Counted from the first letter of the stretch, positions 8,540-17,939 are shown. The stretch is DNA of 64,000 nt from Thioclava electrotropha (GCF_002085925.2 NZ_CP053562.1:352001-416000), one strand, 5' to 3'. Notes: generated by a model from the letters alone, not told the origin. Made by a program: numbers and translations.

Positions 8540-9056
8540 GGACCCGCCCACGCCGACGGAGATGCGCCCGCCGGATTTCGATCAGTTCCTGATGCAGATC
8601 GGGCGCATCAACTACGCGTGGACCAATACCGAGAGCCTGCTGATCCATCTGATTGCGGGGCTCGCCGGGACCGACAAGGGCGTCGCGACGATTATCCATT
8701 TGACGCTGAACACGACGCGGGCGCGGCTCGATCTGGTGGATCGGCTGGCCAAGCGCGACGACTGCCCCTGCGCGCCGAAGGCCTGCGAACGGGTGCTGGC
8801 GGTGTCCGCGCGGATGAAGAAGGTCTCGGGGCTGCGTAATCACTTCAACCACTGCCTCTACGCCTTCGACGAGGGCGGCGGGCCAGTGCGCGCAATCCAG
8901 ATGCGGATCGCGGATCGCAAGACCAGTCTGAGGATTGGAGAGGAAAGCGTTCTGGACCGCGCGACGCTTGCCGAGTTGGAAGCCGCGCTTGCCGAAATGC
9001 AGGCGATCAATGCCGAGATCTGGGCGATCGCCAAGGACTATGGAATGCCGCTGTAA
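8532..9056 (+). CDS. Conserved hypothetical protein, all-helical
   Basis: 174 residues if started at the GTG overlapping the LuxR gene by 8 bp, or 164 from the ATG at 8562. A GGAG sequence abuts that ATG too closely to be a good ribosome binding site, so the start is uncertain. The protein looks helical and soluble, with FDQFLMQIGRINYAWTNTE near the N-terminus, a central leucine-rich helix and a conserved-looking NHFNH. It has no catalytic motif I recognise. Overlap with the regulator implies co-transcription. Confidence 0.65.
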   Translation: MPKDPPTPTEMRPPDFDQFLMQIGRINYAWTNTESLLIHLIAGLAGTDKGVATIIHLTLNTTRARLDLVDRLAKRDDCPCAPKACERVLAVSARMKKVSGLRNHFNHCLYAFDEGGGPVRAIQMRIADRKTSLRIGEESVLDRATLAELEAALAEMQAINAEIWAIAKDYGMPL

Positions 9057-9095
9057 AGCGGGCAGGGGGCGGCTGCAGATACGCCACGCCGAAGC

Positions 9096-9482
9096 TCAGT
9101 TGCGCATCTGGCGTCCCAGCGCCTCGGCCAGTTCCCACGGGTTCGTCGGCTTCGAGAAGACGGGGATTTCCGGCATGATCGATTGCAAGGCGAGCGGCAG
9201 CGGCTCGGCCGTGTTCACCACCAAGGGCACTTCGCGTTTCCACAGCTCAACGATCAGGGCTTCTGCCGATCCGTCGAGCAGGTTCATGTCGAGGATCGCG
9301 CCATCGACGTTCATCGAGCTATCGGACAGCGCGGCACGCGCGCGCGCCAAGGTCGCGAAGGGCCCGGCAACCTGACCGCCCGCCTCCTCGACCGAGAAGG
9401 CGATGTCGTAGGCAATGAATAATTCGTCTTCGACCACGAGGACATTGCTGCCCTCGAGGCAAGTCATACTGCTCTGTAACAT
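9096..9482 (-). CDS. Single-domain response regulator (receiver only)
   Basis: 128 residues forming one CheY-like domain with all catalytic positions present: acidic pocket EDE at 18-20, phospho-acceptor Asp65 in AILDMN, Thr91, and Lys111 in FSKPTNP. There is no output domain, so it would act by protein contact or as a phosphate sink or shuttle. It starts 8 nt after the stop of the sensor kinase gene and is surely its partner. A second ATG at 9467 is possible. Confidence 0.88.
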   Translation of the reverse strand: MLQSSMTCLEGSNVLVVEDELFIAYDIAFSVEEAGGQVAGPFATLARARAALSDSSMNVDGAILDMNLLDGSAEALIVELWKREVPLVVNTAEPLPLALQSIMPEIPVFSKPTNPWELAEALGRQMRN

Positions 9483-9490
9483 GGGCTACA

Positions 9491-11371
9491 CTACCCTTTT
9501 ATCAGGTCCATTGGCACGGTCATGCGAGCTTGGAACCCGTCGGGAACCCATTCGGTTCCATAGGTTCCCCGCAATTGGCCCTGAATGGTCAGGTCGATGA
9601 GCTTGGATCCGAAGCCGCTGTTGCTCGGCTGCACCAGTTCTTCGGGATAGCCGCTTTCTCGCCAGTCGAGTTCGAGCTGCCCGGACGTGTCGCGCCAGCT
9701 CAGTTCCAGAAGCCCCGCATCATGCGAAAGCGCCCCGTATTTCACGGCGTTAGTCGCAAGTTCGTGGATCACCAGCGCGAGATTGGTCGAGCCCGCATGG
9801 TTCAGCGCGATATCGGGACCGTCGAGGATCAGGCGCGGATCGTCGAGATTGGTGTAAGGCGAAAGCACGCCCAGCAACAATTCGCGCAACTCGACCATGC
9901 CGCGGAAATCGCGCTCGGGCGTGGCGGTCGGATTGATCAGCTCATGGGCGCGGGCCAGCGCACCGATCCGCTCGCGCAGGCCCCGCGCCATTTCCTCCGG
10001 CGTCTTCGCATGGCGCGCGGTCATACCGACCAGCCCCGACATCATCGCGAAGGCGTTCTTGACCCGGTGGTTGAGCTCGCGCGTCAGCGTGTCGCGCGCT
10101 TTCGCGATCTGCCGCTCCTCGGTCACGTCGCGGAGATAGGCGAGGATCGCGCCGTGCTCGGGGTAAAGGCGTGCCTCCAGAATGCGGCCGTCTCGCCCGT
10201 CCTGATCGGTGACCGTCGGGACACCTGTGCGGCGGGCCTCTGCCAGAGCTTTTTCGAAACTGCTTCCGATCAGATGGGGCGCGGTCTCCCAGAGCGACCG
10301 CCCGACCGCCTGTGCTTCCGCCTCGGCTCCGACCGCGTCGCGGATGCGGGCGCGCATGACCGAATTGGCGAACCGGATTTTGTCTTCGCTATCGAGTTCG
10401 ACAATCGCGTCGAAGGTGATTTCGTGAAAATGCGCGAGCCGCCGGTCGACTTCGGCCGCATGTTCGCGCGCCGCGTTCAGATCGGAAATGTCGAGCGCGG
10501 TGGCCACGGCCACGGGCGGCTCGCTTTCGACCCGCTGCGCCGAGACCAGCAGATTGCGTTCCGGCCCGTCATGGCGCACGCAGCGCAATTCCATATGGCT
10601 GATCGTCTCTTCGTTGCGCGCCGCGCGTACGATCGGAAACTCGCTCAGGCTGAGCTTGCGCCCTTCTGGTGTGTAAGCGTCGAAGGCGAGCTGCTTGGTC
10701 ACGTCGCCGTCCGTCACGCCGAACATCTCGATCGCGGTGGCATTCAGATCGATAAGCCGACCGGTGCCCAGCTCGGCCACACCGACGCCGATCGGCATCT
10801 GGTCGAGAACGGCGCGGAACCGGTTTTCCTCACGATGGGCGACGTTGATCTGGCGCCGAAGACGGATTTCCGCCTCGACCCCGGCGGCGATGTCGGACAG
10901 CGCCTCGTATTCTTCCTCGGTCCACTGCCGCGCTTCCCGGTCGATCAGGCAGAACGCCCCCAGCGGCTGCCCGTCGACCGTGCGCAGCGGCACCCCGAGA
11001 TAGGCGGTCACACCCAGATCGCGCACGGCACCATTGTCGCGCAGCACCGTGTCCTCGCGCGCATCGGGCACGTTCAGCGGCGCATCGGATTCGACGACAT
11101 AGCGGCAGAAGGAATGGCTGAGCGGCGTCTCCGAGGGGGCAGGGGCGTCCAGCCCGGTTTGCGCCACGAAGACCTGCCGGTTATCATCAACCATGGAAAC
11201 CAACGAGACAGGCACTCCGGTCACACGGGTGGCGAGCCGTGTCGCGCGCTCGAAGATTTCCGCAGGCGCACTCTCCAAAAGACCGGTCTCGCGCAACGCC
11301 CGAAGGCGCGCCGGATCGGCGAGTCTGGACCGTTCTTCACCGGTCAGCGGAGGGGGCATAGAGGTATTCAT
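9491..11371 (-). CDS. HWE/HisKA_2-family sensor histidine kinase (GAF-PAS-PAS)
   Basis: 626 residues with no transmembrane segment. Order: GAF domain (about 30-170), two PAS domains (about 185-298 and 308-420), HisKA_2/HWE dimerisation domain with RELNHRVKNAF and phospho-acceptor His435, then a HATPase with HELATNAVKYGALS at 536-549 and a GFGSKLI glycine box near 586. The PAS domains lack the GXNCRFLQ cysteine motif of LOV photosensors. Such kinases in alphaproteobacteria often feed general stress or light responses; the input signal here cannot be told. A 14-bp palindrome lies about 50 bp upstream. It is the first gene of a two-gene unit with the receiver. Confidence 0.92.
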   Translation of the reverse strand: MNTSMPPPLTGEERSRLADPARLRALRETGLLESAPAEIFERATRLATRVTGVPVSLVSMVDDNRQVFVAQTGLDAPAPSETPLSHSFCRYVVESDAPLNVPDAREDTVLRDNGAVRDLGVTAYLGVPLRTVDGQPLGAFCLIDREARQWTEEEYEALSDIAAGVEAEIRLRRQINVAHREENRFRAVLDQMPIGVGVAELGTGRLIDLNATAIEMFGVTDGDVTKQLAFDAYTPEGRKLSLSEFPIVRAARNEETISHMELRCVRHDGPERNLLVSAQRVESEPPVAVATALDISDLNAAREHAAEVDRRLAHFHEITFDAIVELDSEDKIRFANSVMRARIRDAVGAEAEAQAVGRSLWETAPHLIGSSFEKALAEARRTGVPTVTDQDGRDGRILEARLYPEHGAILAYLRDVTEERQIAKARDTLTRELNHRVKNAFAMMSGLVGMTARHAKTPEEMARGLRERIGALARAHELINPTATPERDFRGMVELRELLLGVLSPYTNLDDPRLILDGPDIALNHAGSTNLALVIHELATNAVKYGALSHDAGLLELSWRDTSGQLELDWRESGYPEELVQPSNSGFGSKLIDLTIQGQLRGTYGTEWVPDGFQARMTVPMDLIKG

Positions 11372-11422
11372 GCGCAGGCTCTCATAATTCCACCTATGCC
11401 CCGAAGAAACCCATTTCGCCCA

Positions 11423-11436
11423 GTGTCATATGACAC
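11423..11436. promoter_or_regulatory. Perfect 14-bp palindrome upstream of the sensor kinase
   Basis: GTGTCATATGACAC is fully self-complementary and lies 52 bp before the kinase start codon, a normal operator position. The regulator is unknown. The rest of 11437-11658 holds no gene that I can support. Confidence 0.4.
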
Positions 11437-11658
11437 GGTTGCGATCACGATTTCCGCCAAACACGATTTTCTTCAGCGTTTTTCGTGATGCGGTTGCGGT
11501 GTCGACGAATCGCAGAGCCAAGAGGTCGCGATCACCCGCATTCCGAAGGCGTCTTATGCTGAATTCGTAACGCGTCCTAATGGGTGACGTTAGGTAAGGA
11601 TTCGCGCAGGTTTCAGCGAACCGGCAGGAACTGGCCTAGGCGCGCGACGAAGGCCCGT

Positions 11659-12723
11659 TCAGCAAGCGGTGGCGGGCGTCATCGTGCGCTGGTCGAGCAG
11701 GAAGTCGGTCACCATCGCGCCGATCCACATGCAGAACAGCGCCAGCCACGCGGTGCCTGCCAGAACGGAGGTGCCCGTCACGCCGTTGCCGATGGCGCAG
11801 CCGCCGGCGAGCATCGCGCCGAAGCCCATGAAGATCGCCCCGATCATCGAGCGCCGCATCACCGGCATCGAGTCGAAGCCCTGCCAGGCGAACTGGCGCG
11901 AGAAGAGCGAGCTCAGGAAAGCGCCCAGAACCACGCCGGGCACGAGGCCCACGTCGAATTCCAGCACCGAATTACGGTCGAGGAAGAACATCAGCGTATT
12001 GGCAGAGGGGCCCGAGAAGGTGACGGAGTTCACCGGCACCGGGTCGAAGGCGACCTGGCTCAGCATGAAGGTCAGCACCCAGCCCACCGCGACGGCGAAA
12101 CCGACGCCGGAGGCGAAGATCCACGTCTTCACGCCGATCTCGTTGCGCTTGGCCAGATACATGCCCGCGATGGCGAAGACGATGCCGACGGCCAGCCCGG
12201 TCCAGTTGGGCAGGTGAAGTGCGTCGAGAATATTCACGTTCTGCGCGCCGGTGATCCAGAGGCTCGCCAGCCGGTCACGCAGGGGCGCAAGGATGCCCTT
12301 GAGGCTCATCGTGGCGGTCACCGCGAAGATCAGCCCTGAGACGACCGAGCGCAGGTTGCCCGTCGCCGCCAGCACGAGAAGCCGTCCCGAACAGCCGCGC
12401 GACAGCACCATGCCGACACCGAAGATCAGCCCGCCGATGATCGCGCCCGACCACGAGCCGGGCACCGACATCATCCGGCTGTCGCCCTGCCGGAACAGGT
12501 CCAGAAGCTGCGCGCCCTGCACCCAGACAAGCGCGGTCGAAAAGGTCAGAAACCACACCGCAACCTTGCCGCCCAGCTTGCCGCGGGCGAATTCCACCGT
12601 GGCAGCCCGCAGGCAGAAGTTGGATTTCTGCGCGGCGACGCCGAAGATTAGCCCGGTGATCACCCCGAAAAGCGCCGCCGTGGGGCCTTCGCCGATCCGC
12701 TCGATGAGTGCGATGATGTCCAT
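11659..12723 (-). CDS. YeeE/YedE-family sulfur transporter
   Basis: 354-residue polytopic inner-membrane protein with about nine to ten hydrophobic segments. It carries the three conserved cysteine motifs of the YeeE/TsuA thiosulfate-uptake family: KSNFCLRAA near the N-terminus, SRGCSGRLL in the first half, and AGGCAIGNGVTG in the second half. The start at 12723 (MDIIALIER) has GGGAGA upstream; the longer reading frame to 12777 has no site. Substrate is probably thiosulfate or another small sulfur species, by family. No TusA-like partner lies next to it. Confidence 0.9.
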   Translation of the reverse strand: MDIIALIERIGEGPTAALFGVITGLIFGVAAQKSNFCLRAATVEFARGKLGGKVAVWFLTFSTALVWVQGAQLLDLFRQGDSRMMSVPGSWSGAIIGGLIFGVGMVLSRGCSGRLLVLAATGNLRSVVSGLIFAVTATMSLKGILAPLRDRLASLWITGAQNVNILDALHLPNWTGLAVGIVFAIAGMYLAKRNEIGVKTWIFASGVGFAVAVGWVLTFMLSQVAFDPVPVNSVTFSGPSANTLMFFLDRNSVLEFDVGLVPGVVLGAFLSSLFSRQFAWQGFDSMPVMRRSMIGAIFMGFGAMLAGGCAIGNGVTGTSVLAGTAWLALFCMWIGAMVTDFLLDQRTMTPATAC

Positions 12724-12776
12724 GATACGATCTCCCGTTCGCGCACGGGTTCTGCCAGAAACCGCAGAAACGCACA

Positions 12777-12790
12777 TTGATCTGAGTCAG
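12777..12790. promoter_or_regulatory. Weak FNR/CRP-like site in divergent promoter region
   Basis: TTGAT-CTGA-GTCAG matches the left half of the FNR/FnrL consensus fully and the right half in three of five bases. It lies between the divergent YeeE and MFS genes. Low confidence without a position-weight search. Confidence 0.2.
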
Positions 12791-12843
12791 GTTGCACCTT
12801 TTGCAGACTTGCCGCAGGCGCTGCCGTCGCGTCTAAGGAAGGC

Positions 12844-14079
12844 ATGATGAAGTTCCGATACGTCCCTCTCGACGAGGCCCACGAGCTGCCGCGCTGGCGC
12901 AGACCCGAGGCGCTGCTCTACGTCATGGCCACCGCCATGCCGATCTCCTTCGCCACCTGGTCGGCGCTGCTGAATAACTTCGTCATCGACGTGGTGAATT
13001 TCGACGGCGTCGATATCGGCTGGCTGCAGAGCTTTCGCGAAGTGCCGGGCTTCCTCGCGATCGGGGTGATCGTCGTGCTCTGGGTGATGCGCGAGCAGAC
13101 GCTGGCGATCCTGTCGCTGCTGCTTCTCGGTGGGGCGACAGCGGTGACCGCACTTTTCCCCAGCTTTGCCGGGCTGATCATCGTGACGCTCCTGTCCTCG
13201 ATCGGGTTTCACTATTTCCAGACGGTGAACCAGTCGCTGCAATTGCAGTGGATCGACAAGGCCAAGGCACCGCAGACCTTGGGCAAGATCGTGGCCATCG
13301 GCTCGGGTGCCTCGCTCGCGGCCTATGCGGTGCTGGTGCTGACATGGAAGACGTTCAACCTCAGCTACGAATTCGTTTACGCCACCGCCGGGATCGCGAC
13401 GATGGTGATGATGGCGGCCGCGGCGCTGATCTATCCGCAGTTCCACACGCGCGAGCCGCAATCGAAGAAGTTCGTGCTGCGTCGTCGCTATTGGCTCTAT
13501 TACGCGATCACCTTCATGGCGGGCGCGCGGCGGCAGATTTTCGTGGTCTTCGCCGCCTTCATGATGGTCGAGCGCTTCGGGCTGCGCGTGGATGAGATCA
13601 CCGCACTCTTCCTGATCAACTTCGCGGTCAACATGGCCGCCGCGCCTGCAATGGGCCGCTTCGTGCATCGCTTCGGCGAGCGCCGGGCGCTGATCTTCGA
13701 ATATGTCGGGCTGACGCTGCTGTTCCTCGCCTATGGCGGTATCTACTGGTTCGGCTGGGGCATCTGGCTGGCCTGCGCGCTCTATGTGGTCGATCACCTG
13801 CTGTTTGCGCTGGCCTTCGCGCAGAAGACTTATTTCCAGAAGATCTGCGACCCTGAGGATATCGCACCCACCGCCGCCGTCGCCTTCACGATCAACCATA
13901 TCGCGGCTGTCTTCCTGCCAGTGACGCTGGGCTATCTGTGGATGGTCTCGCCCGGCGCGGTTTTCGGGCTGGCGGCCTCGATGGCGGTGATCTCGCTGGG
14001 GCTCGCGCTGCTGGTGCCGCGTCACCCTTCGAAAGGCTACGAGACGGTGCTGCAAGGCCTCGGTCCGGTTCCGGCGTGA
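12844..14079 (+). CDS. Major facilitator superfamily transporter
   Basis: 411 residues with about 12 hydrophobic helices in two bundles, a central cytoplasmic loop around RRRYWLYYAITF, and a basic loop RFVHRFGERRALIFE between helices of the second bundle. Substrate unknown. Two adjacent ATG codons (12844 and 12847) follow AAGGAAGG; either may be used. Divergent from the YeeE gene across 120 bp. Confidence 0.85.
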   Translation: MMKFRYVPLDEAHELPRWRRPEALLYVMATAMPISFATWSALLNNFVIDVVNFDGVDIGWLQSFREVPGFLAIGVIVVLWVMREQTLAILSLLLLGGATAVTALFPSFAGLIIVTLLSSIGFHYFQTVNQSLQLQWIDKAKAPQTLGKIVAIGSGASLAAYAVLVLTWKTFNLSYEFVYATAGIATMVMMAAAALIYPQFHTREPQSKKFVLRRRYWLYYAITFMAGARRQIFVVFAAFMMVERFGLRVDEITALFLINFAVNMAAAPAMGRFVHRFGERRALIFEYVGLTLLFLAYGGIYWFGWGIWLACALYVVDHLLFALAFAQKTYFQKICDPEDIAPTAAVAFTINHIAAVFLPVTLGYLWMVSPGAVFGLAASMAVISLGLALLVPRHPSKGYETVLQGLGPVPA

Positions 14080-14147
14080 TGCCTGCTTGAACTGGAAATT
14101 CCGCCGCTCCGCGCCTATCTGAGAGGGGCGCGAAAGGGAGATTTACC

Positions 14148-14792
14148 ATGCTGTTCGGAAAACCCGCCACCATTCCCACCAAGGCCGAAGCCCTGCCGGG
14201 CCGCGCCGAAGCGATGCCTCTGGCAGAGCCGCATTTCCTCTGGGGCCGCGACCTGCGCTCGCCCGTGCCCGAGGGCATGGAAGAGGCGATGTTCGGCATG
14301 GGCTGCTTCTGGGGAGTCGAGCGCATGTTCTGGAACACCGACGGCGTCTGGCTGACCATGGTCGGCTATGCGGGCGGTCCCACCCCCAACCCGACCTATC
14401 GCGAGGTCTGCACCGGCATGACTGGCCACAACGAGGTCGTTCGCGTCGTCTACGACCCCGCCAAGGTCAGCTACGAAGACCTGCTGCGCGTCTTCTGGGA
14501 GGAGCACGACCCGACCCAAGGGATGCGTCAGGGCAATGACCGCGGCACGCAGTATCGTTCGGGCATCTACACCTACACGGATGCGCAGAAAGAGGCGGCC
14601 GAAGCCTCGCGCGACGCCTATGCCGAGCGCCTGCAGGCGGCGGGCTATGGCACGATCACCACCGAGATCATCGACGCGCCGCCCTTCTACTATGCCGAGG
14701 ATTATCACCAGCAATATCTGGAGAAGAACCCCGGCGGCTATTGCGGCATCGGCGGCACCGGCGTGACCTGCCCGATCGGGCTGAACGCGTGA
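14148..14792 (+). CDS. msrA: Peptide methionine-S-sulfoxide reductase MsrA
   Basis: 214 residues. It reduces methionine-S-sulfoxide in proteins with thioredoxin as donor. The catalytic motif GMGCFWG places the nucleophile at Cys53; resolving cysteines are in the C-terminal [11 protein letters not shown] segment. The family motifs [24 protein letters not shown] and [10 protein letters not shown] are intact (split over the two conserved blocks). There is a 45-residue N-terminal lead-in, as in the longer MsrA subgroup. AAGGGAG precedes the ATG. Confidence 0.96.
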   Translation: MLFGKPATIPTKAEALPGRAEAMPLAEPHFLWGRDLRSPVPEGMEEAMFGMGCFWGVERMFWNTDGVWLTMVGYAGGPTPNPTYREVCTGMTGHNEVVRVVYDPAKVSYEDLLRVFWEEHDPTQGMRQGNDRGTQYRSGIYTYTDAQKEAAEASRDAYAERLQAAGYGTITTEIIDAPPFYYAEDYHQQYLEKNPGGYCGIGGTGVTCPIGLNA

Positions 14793-14871
14793 TCTGATGC
14801 GTATGCGCGCCGCTTGACGGCTCGCGCCCGCGGCCCTAAGCCCGGGCGCAACCATCCCGAGGAGCGCGCCC

Positions 14872-15741
14872 ATGACCACCTTCACCGCCTTTACCACGCT
14901 GGCCGATCGCGAGGCCGCCGAGGCGCTGTCCGAACGTCTCGAAGAGCTCGATCCCGGCCCCTATGGCACCGGCGTGTTCGAGATCGAGGACGGGTCGGGC
15001 CGCTACGAGGTCTCGGGCTATTTCCTCGATGCCCCCGACGATGTGGCGCTGGACCTGCTGGCGATCTCGCACGGGGCGCAGCCCTTCGTCGTCTCGGAAA
15101 TCCCCGAGACCGATTGGGTCGCCCATGTGCGGCGCGAACTGGCCCCGGTGCGCGCGGGCCGCTTCTTCCTCTATGGCAGCCATGACGAGGACAAGATCCC
15201 GGCGGATACGATCGCGCTGCGGATCGATGCGGCGATGGCCTTCGGGACGGGCCATCACGGCACCACCTCGGGTTGCCTGACCGCGCTCGACGATCTGGCG
15301 AAGGAGGGTCACACCTTCCACAACGTCGCCGATATCGGCTGTGGCACCGCCGTTCTGGCGATGGCGGCGGCGAAGCTCTGGCCCGAGCCGGTTCTGGCCT
15401 CCGATATCGATCCGGTCGCGGTGGAGACGGCGGCGGCGAATGTCGCGGTGAACGATCTTGAGGGCCGCGTGATCTGCATCGAGGCCGCGGGCTTCGGCGA
15501 TCCGCGCCTGAAAGAGGCCGCCCCCTTCGATCTGATCTTCGCCAATATCCTCAAAGGCCCGCTCGTCGCGCTCGCCCCCGAAATGGGTCGCAACTGCGCC
15601 GAATCGGGCTTCGTCATCCTCAGCGGAATCCTCAATGAACAGGCCGATGAAGTCGTCGCCGCCTATCAGGCGCAGGGCTTTGTTTCCCATTCGCGTAAGG
15701 AATTCGGCGAATGGACAACATTGGCCATGCAGCGCGCCTAA
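14872..15741 (+). CDS. prmA: Ribosomal protein L11 methyltransferase
   Basis: 289 residues; SAM-dependent trimethylation of ribosomal protein L11. The N-terminal substrate-binding domain is followed by AFGTGHHGTT (123-132), the SAM loop DIGCGT (154-159), SDIDP and the catalytic-domain motif FANILKGPL (223-231). GAGGAG lies 9 nt before the ATG. Distance from msrA is 79 bp, so it may have its own promoter. Confidence 0.95.
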   Translation: MTTFTAFTTLADREAAEALSERLEELDPGPYGTGVFEIEDGSGRYEVSGYFLDAPDDVALDLLAISHGAQPFVVSEIPETDWVAHVRRELAPVRAGRFFLYGSHDEDKIPADTIALRIDAAMAFGTGHHGTTSGCLTALDDLAKEGHTFHNVADIGCGTAVLAMAAAKLWPEPVLASDIDPVAVETAAANVAVNDLEGRVICIEAAGFGDPRLKEAAPFDLIFANILKGPLVALAPEMGRNCAESGFVILSGILNEQADEVVAAYQAQGFVSHSRKEFGEWTTLAMQRA

Positions 15742-15833
15742 TCCGCCACAAATCCGCTCTGATTGCCGTAAGGATTGCTTTACCCTGACCTGAGAAATTG
15801 CCTTTGGGGGCATCGCAGTTAACGGGGTTTGCC

Positions 15834-16181
15834 ATGCGCGATCCACAAATAGAGTCTTTTGAAAAGCGCCTGCATCGGATCGACCAGATCCATCAAGCAG
15901 GCGGTGCATTCGAGGCGTCCGGTGCATTGGGGCGCAGCTATTTCGATTCCATGCGCCCGAAATCGCGCCGCAGTATTCCGCTGCGCGGTGTGGCGCTGAT
16001 CTTTGCCGGTATTCTGCTGGTGAAGGGCGCGATGCTCGCGCAGGTGGGCCAGGAGAGCTACGAGGCGCGCGTCGCAAGCCTCGCGGGTGGGTCGCAATTT
16101 GAACGGGTGGGGGCCTGGATCATGCATGCCGACCCGATCACCCGTAAGATCGCCGGGCTGCTCGCACCGTATATCGGCTGA
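15834..16181 (+). CDS. Small single-pass membrane protein, unknown function
   Basis: 115 residues. An N-terminal basic and helical part (MRDPQIESFEKRLHRIDQIH) is followed by one hydrophobic segment, about residues 45-65, and a soluble tail. The ATG at 15834 follows GGGG; an upstream TTG extension is unlikely. No known domain is recognised. It ends in an intrinsic terminator. Confidence 0.65.
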   Translation: MRDPQIESFEKRLHRIDQIHQAGGAFEASGALGRSYFDSMRPKSRRSIPLRGVALIFAGILLVKGAMLAQVGQESYEARVASLAGGSQFERVGAWIMHADPITRKIAGLLAPYIG

Positions 16182-16206
16182 GCACCGAAGCCATTACGCC
16201 ATAAAG

Positions 16207-16239
16207 AAAGGGCTGCGCCGTTGCCGGGGCAGCCCTTTT
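16207..16239. terminator. Bidirectional intrinsic terminator
   Basis: AAAGGGCTGC (16207-16216) pairs with GCAGCCCTTT, followed by T residues on the plus strand and preceded by A residues that serve the minus strand. It separates two convergent genes. Confidence 0.85.
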
Positions 16240-16259
16240 CGCATGACCTGTCGGTTGCG

Positions 16260-16445
16260 TTAGCGCAGGCGCGCCACGTCGAGCCGGGTCAGGCCGATAT
16301 CGTCCAGCGCGCGGTCGCTGAGCTTCATCAGAGCCTTACGGGTGACGCGTGCGTCGTTCCAGTCGTGCAGGGCGGCGATCAGCGAGGTAAAGACGCTCGG
16401 TCGGGCGCTGCGGCTCATGCGGGTGTTGATATCCATCGAAGCCAT
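16260..16445 (-). CDS. DUF1127 (YjiS-like) small protein
   Basis: 61 residues with the typical DUF1127 core: LIAALHDWNDARVTRKAL, then LSDRALDDIGLTRLDV. Basic, arginine-rich N-terminus. Small DUF1127 proteins in alphaproteobacteria have been linked to RNA metabolism and phosphate or stress responses; nothing here specifies a role. Convergent with the preceding membrane-protein gene at a shared terminator. Confidence 0.88.
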   Translation of the reverse strand: MASMDINTRMSRSARPSVFTSLIAALHDWNDARVTRKALMKLSDRALDDIGLTRLDVARLR

Positions 16446-16661
16446 GGGGAGGATCCTTCAGTTCACAAACTGCTCAAGTTTCGGGCATTACATCTTCTGA
16501 AGCGCAGATAAGACTGGCAGGGTGCGAAAACAATCTCAGTTTTGGCAGCCCCGCCATGCAGGAATCGCATGTGATATGAAGCCGGTTTTTGTATCCGCTC
16601 TGGTCGATGTTCCCTTTTCGTGCTAGTTCTTGCGAAACAACACGAGAACGAGGCAGGGCAA

Positions 16662-17195
16662 ATGCGGGTGATCGGGATCGATCCGGGGTTACGCAATCTC
16701 GGATGGGGCGTGATCGAGATGGACGGATCGCGACTCAGACACGTCGCGAACGGGATTCTCCACTCCGAAGGTAAGGATTTGGCAAAGCGCCTGCTGGTGC
16801 TGCACGAAGGGCTGAGCGCGGTCATCGCGACCCACATGCCTGAAGCGGCCGCGGTGGAGCAGACCTTCGTCAACAAGGACGCGGTGGCGACGCTGAAACT
16901 TGGGCAGGCGCGCGGCATTGCGCTTCTGGCTCCGGCGCAGGCCGGGCTCGAGGTCGGCGAATACGCTCCGAACGCAATCAAGAAAACGGTCGTCGGTGTC
17001 GGCCATGCCGACAAGACGCAGGTGCAGCATATGGTGCGCCATCAACTGCCCGGCGTGCAGTTCGAAGGCGCCGATGCCGCCGATGCGCTCGCCATTGCGA
17101 TCTGCCACGCATTCCACCTGCAATCGGCCTCTCGCCTGAACGCGGCGCAACTCTCCCGCGATGCCTTGGGCACAACCCAGCGGAGGCGCGCATGA
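16662..17195 (+). CDS. ruvC: Crossover junction endodeoxyribonuclease RuvC
   Basis: 177 residues; Holliday junction resolvase. The four catalytic acids are visible at Asp7 (GIDPG), Glu66 (VEQTF), Asp138 and Asp141 (EGADAADA). The start at 16662 follows GAGGCAGGG; a longer frame from 16620 is not supported. Its stop overlaps ruvA by 4 bp, so ruvC-ruvA are coupled. Confidence 0.97.
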   Translation: MRVIGIDPGLRNLGWGVIEMDGSRLRHVANGILHSEGKDLAKRLLVLHEGLSAVIATHMPEAAAVEQTFVNKDAVATLKLGQARGIALLAPAQAGLEVGEYAPNAIKKTVVGVGHADKTQVQHMVRHQLPGVQFEGADAADALAIAICHAFHLQSASRLNAAQLSRDALGTTQRRRA

Positions 17196-17860
17196 TCGGT
17201 CGCATCGCAGGGGTCATCATCCACCGCGCGCTCGACCACGTCATGATCGACGTGCGCGGCGTGGGCTATGTCGTCCATGTCAGCCAGCGCACCGCGCAAT
17301 CGCTGCCGCCCGTGGGCGAGGCCTGCGCGCTCTATACCGACCTGCTGGTGCGCGAGGATCTGCTGCAGCTTTTCGGCTTCCCGACGCTGCTGGAGAAGGA
17401 ATGGCACCGGCTGCTGACCTCGGTGCAGGGGATCGGCGCGAAAGCCTCGCTCGCGATCCTCGGCACGCTCGGCGCGGAGGGGCTGGGCCGCGCGATCGCG
17501 CTGGGCGACTGGTCGGCGGTGAAATCCGCCCCCGGCGTCGGCCCGAAGCTTGCCCAACGCGTCGTGCTGGAACTGAAGGAGAAAGCTCCGACCGTCATGG
17601 CGATGGGGGCGGAGTTCACCGTCGATGCCACCCCCGAGGTGATCGAGGACGCGCCCGCCAAGAAGCCCGCGAAGAAAGCAGCCCCGGCCGCGACGCCGAA
17701 GGTGAACTTCACCGCCGAGGCGATCTCCGCGCTCACCAATCTCGGCTATGCGCCCTCGGACGCGGCCGGTGCCGTGGCGCAGGCCAATGACGACCCGGAG
17801 GTCACCGACACGGCGAAGTTGATCCGCGCCGCCCTGCGACTTCTTGCCCCGAAGGATTGA
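17192..17860 (+). CDS. ruvA: Holliday junction branch migration protein RuvA
   Basis: 222 residues. N-terminal OB fold ([29 protein letters not shown]), central helix-hairpin-helix region ([13 protein letters not shown] and [19 protein letters not shown]), an alanine/lysine-rich linker (about 155-172) and the C-terminal RuvB-binding helices ([16 protein letters not shown]). Tetrameric partner of RuvB that binds four-way junctions. Confidence 0.97.
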   Translation: MIGRIAGVIIHRALDHVMIDVRGVGYVVHVSQRTAQSLPPVGEACALYTDLLVREDLLQLFGFPTLLEKEWHRLLTSVQGIGAKASLAILGTLGAEGLGRAIALGDWSAVKSAPGVGPKLAQRVVLELKEKAPTVMAMGAEFTVDATPEVIEDAPAKKPAKKAAPAATPKVNFTAEAISALTNLGYAPSDAAGAVAQANDDPEVTDTAKLIRAALRLLAPKD

Positions 17861-17908
17861 CCTCTTCCTCTTGGGATAAATATCCCGGGGTGCGGGGCAG
17901 AGCCCCGC
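17861..17908. repeat. Interspersed palindromic repeat, copy A
   Basis: Between ruvA and ruvB. CCTCTTCCTCTTGG, then AAATATCCCGGGG, then the small palindrome GCGGGGC-AGA-GCCCCGC. It belongs to the same family as copies at 19411, 24574, 25427, 29991 and 48005. Confidence 0.8.
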
Positions 17909-17939
17909 TTGCTCCCCTCCGCCAAAGGCGCGACAGTAA

